From assembly GCA_003567315.1 (NCBI GenBank), contig PWZT01000026.1, positions 32,430-96,429 on the forward strand: a stretch of DNA of 64,000 nucleotides, in the 5' to 3' direction. The stretch is from Paracoccaceae bacterium. Its GTDB lineage: Bacteria > Pseudomonadota > Alphaproteobacteria > Rhodobacterales > Rhodobacteraceae. This document shows, in pieces, positions 59,751 to 64,000 of the stretch. Below the pieces are notes generated by a model. It was not told where the DNA came from. It ran no database searches and saw nothing but the letters and a program-made list of their open reading frames with translations. Made by a program: the position numbers and the translations under genes. Position 1 is the first letter of the stretch. Each line of letters begins with the position of its first letter.

Positions 59751-62700
59751 CGCGCCCAGATCCTGCACGCGCACCTCGCAGCAGGCGCGGCGCGCGATCT
59801 CGCACAGATGCGCGTGATGGGTGAGGTAGATCACCTGCCCGGTCCGCGCCATCTCCGCCAGCAGCCGGAAGGCAGCCTCGGCGCGCATGTCGTCGAATGT
59901 CTCCATGATGTCATCGGCGATGAAGGGCACCGCCGGGCGCGTGCGGGCAAGTTCCAGATACCCGGCCGCGCGCAGCGCCAGATAAAGCTGGAATCGCGTG
60001 CCCTTAGAGAGGCTGTCCACGGGCTTGGCCGCCCCGCCCGCGACTTGCGCGATCAGTTTTTCGCTGCGCCCGTCGGGCTGGGTCGCAAGCCCCGCATAGC
60101 GCCCGCTGGTCAGCAGCGCGAAAGCGTCGCTCGCCTGCGCCATCATCTCCGAGCGATGCGTGTCGCGGTAAAGCCGCAGCGCCTGTTCGAGCGCCAGAAT
60201 GCCCGCCTGCCGCGCCATGTAGTCGCGCGCCTCCTCGGCGATTTGCAGCAACAGCGTCTGGCGCTCGGCCTCCAGCCGCGCCGCGCCGCCATCGGCCCCG
60301 GCGGCATCGCGCGCGGATTGCGCCGCCGCGAGCGTGGCATAGGTCGCGCGCAACGCCTCATCCTGCGCCGAGAGCGTGGCAGTGAGCGTCTCGGCCTCCA
60401 CCTGCGCCGCCGCGTGATCCAGCGCATCGAGCCGCGCGATCTCTGGCTCAAGCGCCTCGGTGTCCAGATGCGCCGCGAGGTCCGCGCGCAGGCTCTCGCA
60501 CTCCGCGCCAAGCTCTGCGGCCTGCGCGATGGCGCGCAATTCCTCATCAATCGCGCTGAGGCTCTGGTCGGGAAATGCCGCCCGCAGCGCCTCGGTCGCC
60601 TCCGCCAGCCGCGTGCGGCGTTGCTCCAGCGCCTGCATCTGTGCGCGTGCCTGCGCCAATTCGCGCGTCAGCCGCGCGCGCTCGGCCTCTGCCGTCTGCG
60701 CCTCGCGCAGCCGCGCGCGCAGTCGCGGCCAGAGCGCCATCGGGTCCGGTGCGGACGGCTCTGACAGGGTGTCTGCCATAGCAGAGAGTTCCGCGTGAAA
60801 GCCCGCGACATCCTCTTCGATCCGCCGGATACGGCGCTGCAAGACACCTGCCTGCGGGACGAGCGGGGCAAGCTCTGCGAGCACGCCGAGGATCGCGCGC
60901 ATGCCCGCACGATCCGGGGCAGGCGCGCCGATCCATGTGCTTGCGCAAAGGCGCTCCCATGCGGCCTGCCACTCTGCCTGTGCCTCCTGCGCGGCCTTCA
61001 ACGCGCGTTTGCGCGCCTCCAGGTCGCGCCGTGCCCTGGCCTGGGCGCGCAGGGTTTCGGCAGAGGCCAGCACGGCTTCAGCTTCGGCCAGTGCAAGCTC
61101 ATATTCGTCACTCTCAAGCCCGCTCAGCCCTGTTAGCGCCGCCGCAAGCGTGGCCTGCGTCTGCGCGATCTGCTGCTCCAGCGCGCGCGCCTGCGCCTGT
61201 GCCGCCTGCGCTTCTGCCTCTGCCTCCAGCGCCGTGCTACGCCGCGCGAGCCAGCCGCGCAGATCCGCGACGCTCCGCCCCTCGGCATCGACCCCCAGCG
61301 CGGCCCAGTGGCGGTGGAGCGCTGCTTTCTGCGCCGCCAGTTCCTCAAGCGCCGCATCGCGCCGCAGGATCGCCTGCTCCAGCGCCGCCTCTTCCTGCCG
61401 CAGAAGCGCCAGCTTCTCGGCCATGCGCGCCTGCGCCAGCCGCGCGGCCTGCATCTTGTCGTCAGTGCGCATGGCGGACTCGAACGCCTCCGCACTCTCG
61501 GGCGAGAGTTGCGTCTTGTGCGCGCCCCAGGCTGCTTCGCGCGCCGCGCGCGCCTTTTGCACCGCCGCCCCCGAGACAGGGGCCGCCACATCGCCCTCGG
61601 CCCGCAGCCGCGCGATGCGCTCTTCCAGCCGCGCGCACTCCTCGCCTGCGCCGCGCGCCGCCTTGTCCGCCGCTGCGAGGGCCTGCTCCAGCGCCAGCAG
61701 GCTTTCGGCATCGGGCAGGTCGAGTGCCGCGAGCGTCTTGGCGTCCCCCTGCCACGGGGCAAGCGCGGCGAAAGCCCGGTTGCACACGCTCTGCGCAGTC
61801 TCCAGCCGCGCCGCCGCCTCGCGTCGCGCGCGCGGCAAATCCGCGCGCCGCAACTCTGCGACCAGCGGTTTGAGCCGCGCGAGGGCTGCCTCATCCGGGG
61901 CCGGGGCTTCGGGGCCATCGGGCAGCGCGGCCTCGGCCCGCGCAAGCTCCTCTGCCGCGCTGCTGGCCTGCGCCTCCAGAAGTCCCGCGCGCTCGATCAT
62001 CTCGGCCAGCCGCGCCTGCATCTCCTGCGGCAAGAGCGCATCTTCCAGCGCAAGTCCCGGGCGGCCCAGCCGCGCCAGCAACTCCGCCTGTTCGGCCTCC
62101 AAAGCGGCGAGTTCCGCGCGGCGCCGGGGCAGATCCGCCTGCTCGGCGGCAATCGCGCCGAACCGTCCCTCCAGATCATCGAGCCGCGCGACATACGGCG
62201 CGGCTGCGTCATCCTCGGGCAGGGCCTCCAGCGCCGCTTCGAGCGCGCCGACCGCATCGCGCGCGGCAGGGAGCAGCGCGGCAAGCTCGGCCTCCTCGCG
62301 CAGCCAGCCCGGCAGCCCGGCGCGCCATTCCGGCGCAATCGCGCGCGGGGCGGGCAGATCGCGCAAGCGGTCCTCCATGCGCCGCAGCCGCGCCAGCATC
62401 GGGCGCGCATCGAGATCGCGGCGCACCGCCTCGAGCCGCGCCTGCGTCTCGGCGCGCCTATCCCGCGCGTCGCGGTAGCTGGCCTCGGCCTGCGCGACTG
62501 CCTCCACCAGCTTGCGCCAGTCGCTGACCGCCAGATCGACCGCGCGCCGCTCTGCCGTCAGTTCCGCCAGCCGCGCTTTCAACGCGGCCAGCGCATGTTT
62601 GCGCCCCGAGGGCTTGAACCACTCCGCGCAGGCTGCCTGCTGCGCGGCAAGTTCCGCGCTCAGATCGGCCAGCCCGCTGCTCGCGGCGAACAGCAATTCG

Positions 62701-63143
62701 CCCAGCTCGCCCTTACTGTCGAGAATGCTCTGCCCCCCGGCCTCGATGGTGTCGTCATCGAGCGAGAACATCGTCGTATAGGCCGCGCGGTCGAGCCCGC
62801 CAAGCGCCGCGCTCAGCGTGGCCTCGGGCAGGGCCGCGTCGCTGCGCAGGTCGAGCAGCGTGTTCTTGTTGCCCTTGGTCCGCGCCACCGCAAGCGGCCC
62901 CTGCGCTGTCGCGATCTCTGCCTCCAGCCGCAAGGTGCTGTTGTCATGCAGGAAATTGTAGCCGGTGCGCGCAGGGATGCCGAACAACAGATCGAGCCAG
63001 CCCGAAAGCAGCGTCGATTTGCCCGCCTCATTCGGCCCGTAGATCACATGCAGATCGGGCGCGCCCTCGGGCACAGGCGGAAAATCCAGCCTTGCGCCAG
63101 TGAAATGGCCATAGCGCACAAGGCCAAGCGCGTTCAGCCTCAT
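59745..63143 (-). CDS. YhaN-like SMC/SbcC-type ATPase
   Basis: 1132-residue AAA ATPase with an SMC layout. The Walker A motif GPNEAGKST sits near the N-terminus (about residue 35) after MRLNALGLVRYGHFTGARLDF; a long Ala/Arg/Glu-rich coiled-coil region follows (about 160-950); the C-terminus holds a signature-like DSLSKGTRFQLYLALR, Walker B PFIADDIMETFDD and LTHHAHL. YhaN proteins pair with a YhaO/SbcD-like phosphoesterase in DNA-end processing. The next gene upstream is such a phosphoesterase, overlapping by ATGA. Confidence 0.9.
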   Translation of the reverse strand: MRLNALGLVRYGHFTGARLDFPPVPEGAPDLHVIYGPNEAGKSTLLSGWLDLLFGIPARTGYNFLHDNSTLRLEAEIATAQGPLAVARTKGNKNTLLDLRSDAALPEATLSAALGGLDRAAYTTMFSLDDDTIEAGGQSILDSKGELGELLFAASSGLADLSAELAAQQAACAEWFKPSGRKHALAALKARLAELTAERRAVDLAVSDWRKLVEAVAQAEASYRDARDRRAETQARLEAVRRDLDARPMLARLRRMEDRLRDLPAPRAIAPEWRAGLPGWLREEAELAALLPAARDAVGALEAALEALPEDDAAAPYVARLDDLEGRFGAIAAEQADLPRRRAELAALEAEQAELLARLGRPGLALEDALLPQEMQARLAEMIERAGLLEAQASSAAEELARAEAALPDGPEAPAPDEAALARLKPLVAELRRADLPRARREAAARLETAQSVCNRAFAALAPWQGDAKTLAALDLPDAESLLALEQALAAADKAARGAGEECARLEERIARLRAEGDVAAPVSGAAVQKARAAREAAWGAHKTQLSPESAEAFESAMRTDDKMQAARLAQARMAEKLALLRQEEAALEQAILRRDAALEELAAQKAALHRHWAALGVDAEGRSVADLRGWLARRSTALEAEAEAQAAQAQARALEQQIAQTQATLAAALTGLSGLESDEYELALAEAEAVLASAETLRAQARARRDLEARKRALKAAQEAQAEWQAAWERLCASTWIGAPAPDRAGMRAILGVLAELAPLVPQAGVLQRRIRRIEEDVAGFHAELSAMADTLSEPSAPDPMALWPRLRARLREAQTAEAERARLTRELAQARAQMQALEQRRTRLAEATEALRAAFPDQSLSAIDEELRAIAQAAELGAECESLRADLAAHLDTEALEPEIARLDALDHAAAQVEAETLTATLSAQDEALRATYATLAAAQSARDAAGADGGAARLEAERQTLLLQIAEEARDYMARQAGILALEQALRLYRDTHRSEMMAQASDAFALLTSGRYAGLATQPDGRSEKLIAQVAGGAAKPVDSLSKGTRFQLYLALRAAGYLELARTRPAVPFIADDIMETFDDMRAEAAFRLLAEMARTGQVIYLTHHAHLCEIARRACCEVRVQDLGAL

Positions 63144-64000
63144 GAGGCCTGCCCGCGCAGATGGGCAAGGATCTCGGCGACACCTTCCGCGATCATTTCA
63201 TCGGGCAGTCTGGCGATCTCGTCCCGCGCTTCTTGCGGCAAGGCGCTCTCCAGCGCCGCGCGCGTCTCTTCCAGCGCCAGCGCATAGGCCGCGCCGGGCA
63301 GAACCTCCGTCTCGATCAACCCGGCCAGATCGGCCAGCGCGCCCGTCGCGGGCCGCTCTGCGCCAAGATCGAGCACGAGCTTTTCCACCCAGACGCCGCC
63401 CAACCCGCGCGCGACCTCCTGCGCTTCGGCCAGCGCCAGATCGCGGTCGCGGCGCAACCGCGCGGCCAGCGGGGTCGCCCCGCGCAGGATCACACGCGCG
63501 ACCAGATGCGGGCAGGGCAGCCGCGCGCCCTCGAGCGCGTGCTGCACCGCGCGGCGCAGATCGCCCCACGCCTCCAGCCCGCCGATATCGACCACGACCG
63601 GCGCGAATCCCGCCAGCGCCACAACCCGCGCCTCGGTCGTGATCGCGCCCGCATCATCGATCTGCACAAGCGTCACACTGCCCGCGCCCGCCTCGCCGAT
63701 GTCGCGGCCCTGCGGGATGCCGGGCATGGTGACATGGGCCTGCCCCGGATATTCCAGCCGCTTGTGGATATGCCCCAGCGCCCAGTAATCGAACCCGCTG
63801 GCCCGCAGATCGGCCAGCGCGCAGGGCGCGTAAGCGTCATGGCCCGCCGCCCCGCCCAGCGAGGTATGCATCAGCCCGATATTGAGCGCATCGGGCTCGG
63901 GCGGGCGGTATTTCGGCAGCAGGCTCTCGGGCGCGTGGCGGTCGCGAAAGCTCAGCCCGTGGATGGCGACGCGCTTGGGGCGCGCCTCGATGATCTCCAC
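63140..64000 (-). CDS. SbcD/YhaO-like metallophosphoesterase, partial (5' end outside window)
   Basis: 286 residues of the C-terminal part; the start lies beyond the window. Visible is the last metallophosphoesterase motif FDYWALGHIHKR, preceded by IGLMHTSLGG, which carries a metal-binding His; what remains is mostly the capping domain of an SbcD/YhaO-type nuclease. It is the partner of the downstream SMC-type ATPase, probably an Mre11-Rad50-like complex for DNA ends. The N-terminal nuclease motifs cannot be seen. Confidence 0.85.
   Translation of the reverse strand: MEIIEARPKRVAIHGLSFRDRHAPESLLPKYRPPEPDALNIGLMHTSLGGAAGHDAYAPCALADLRASGFDYWALGHIHKRLEYPGQAHVTMPGIPQGRDIGEAGAGSVTLVQIDDAGAITTEARVVALAGFAPVVVDIGGLEAWGDLRRAVQHALEGARLPCPHLVARVILRGATPLAARLRRDRDLALAEAQEVARGLGGVWVEKLVLDLGAERPATGALADLAGLIETEVLPGAAYALALEETRAALESALPQEARDEIARLPDEMIAEGVAEILAHLRGQAS

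Noticed and set aside
60901..62478. 525-codon Ser/Ala-rich plus-strand frame
   Set aside because: It is a mirror of the Ala/Arg/Glu coiled-coil codons of the YhaN-like ATPase.

Overview
The window is GC-rich, tightly packed chromosomal DNA of an alphaproteobacterium. Gene content and order point to a bacteriochlorophyll-a phototroph of the Rhodobacterales (Rhodobacter/Roseobacter type); the genus cannot be fixed from the sequence. About 57 protein genes are supported. I saw no tRNA, rRNA, CRISPR array, prophage or insertion sequence.

Left part (about 0.8-21.8 kb): a large piece of the photosynthesis gene cluster. On the minus strand, bchF-bchN-bchB-bchH-bchL-bchM-lhaA-puhA-puhB-puhC-orf104-acsF-puhE-hemA-cycA reads as one superoperon with many ATGA start/stop overlaps. 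It encodes Mg-chelatase H, Mg-protoporphyrin methyltransferase, the aerobic cyclase, the dark protochlorophyllide reductase, the vinyl hydratase, reaction-centre H subunit and assembly factors, ALA synthase and cytochrome c2. Divergent on the plus strand are the regulators ppaA/aerR and ppsR, then bchE-bchJ (anaerobic cyclase and a V4R-domain protein). Three perfect TGT-N12-ACA PpsR sites lie upstream of bchF, ppaA and bchE, and an FnrL-type site lies upstream of bchE. The genome therefore carries both the O2-dependent (AcsF) and O2-independent (BchE) cyclase, with oxygen- and redox-responsive sites at the expected places. The puf, crt, bchCXYZ, bchDI and bchGP genes are not in the window.

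Middle part (21.8-44.9 kb): housekeeping and transport genes. These are the nadA-nadB-nadC operon (NAD synthesis); a non-pyrrolysine MttB-family methyltransferase converging on a TAXI-TRAP transporter; ychF; trpA; a CAP-domain lipoprotein; a tiny secreted/membrane protein; hemH; a methyltransferase divergent from comF-grxC-nitrilase-marR; two polytopic membrane proteins; yggT-recQ; and a THEM6-type thioesterase.

Right part (44.9-64 kb): a di-haem cytochrome c peroxidase with an FnrL-type site and a neighbouring cytochrome c; a TetR regulator divergent from an AEC transporter; fghA-HAD-ornithine cyclodeaminase-like; metZ behind a SAM-II riboswitch and an intrinsic terminator; folE2; a PfkB kinase; trkH; a glutamine amidotransferase; a DUF1800/DUF1501 pair; and a YhaN-like SMC-type ATPase with an SbcD-like phosphoesterase that runs off the end.

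The least explained structures are two look-alike RNA hairpins, each with a conserved C-rich loop on a stem of different sequence (50.84 and 58.43 kb), and a 58-bp interspersed repeat (0.61 and 56.82 kb) whose 22-bp core recurs inside the bch operon.
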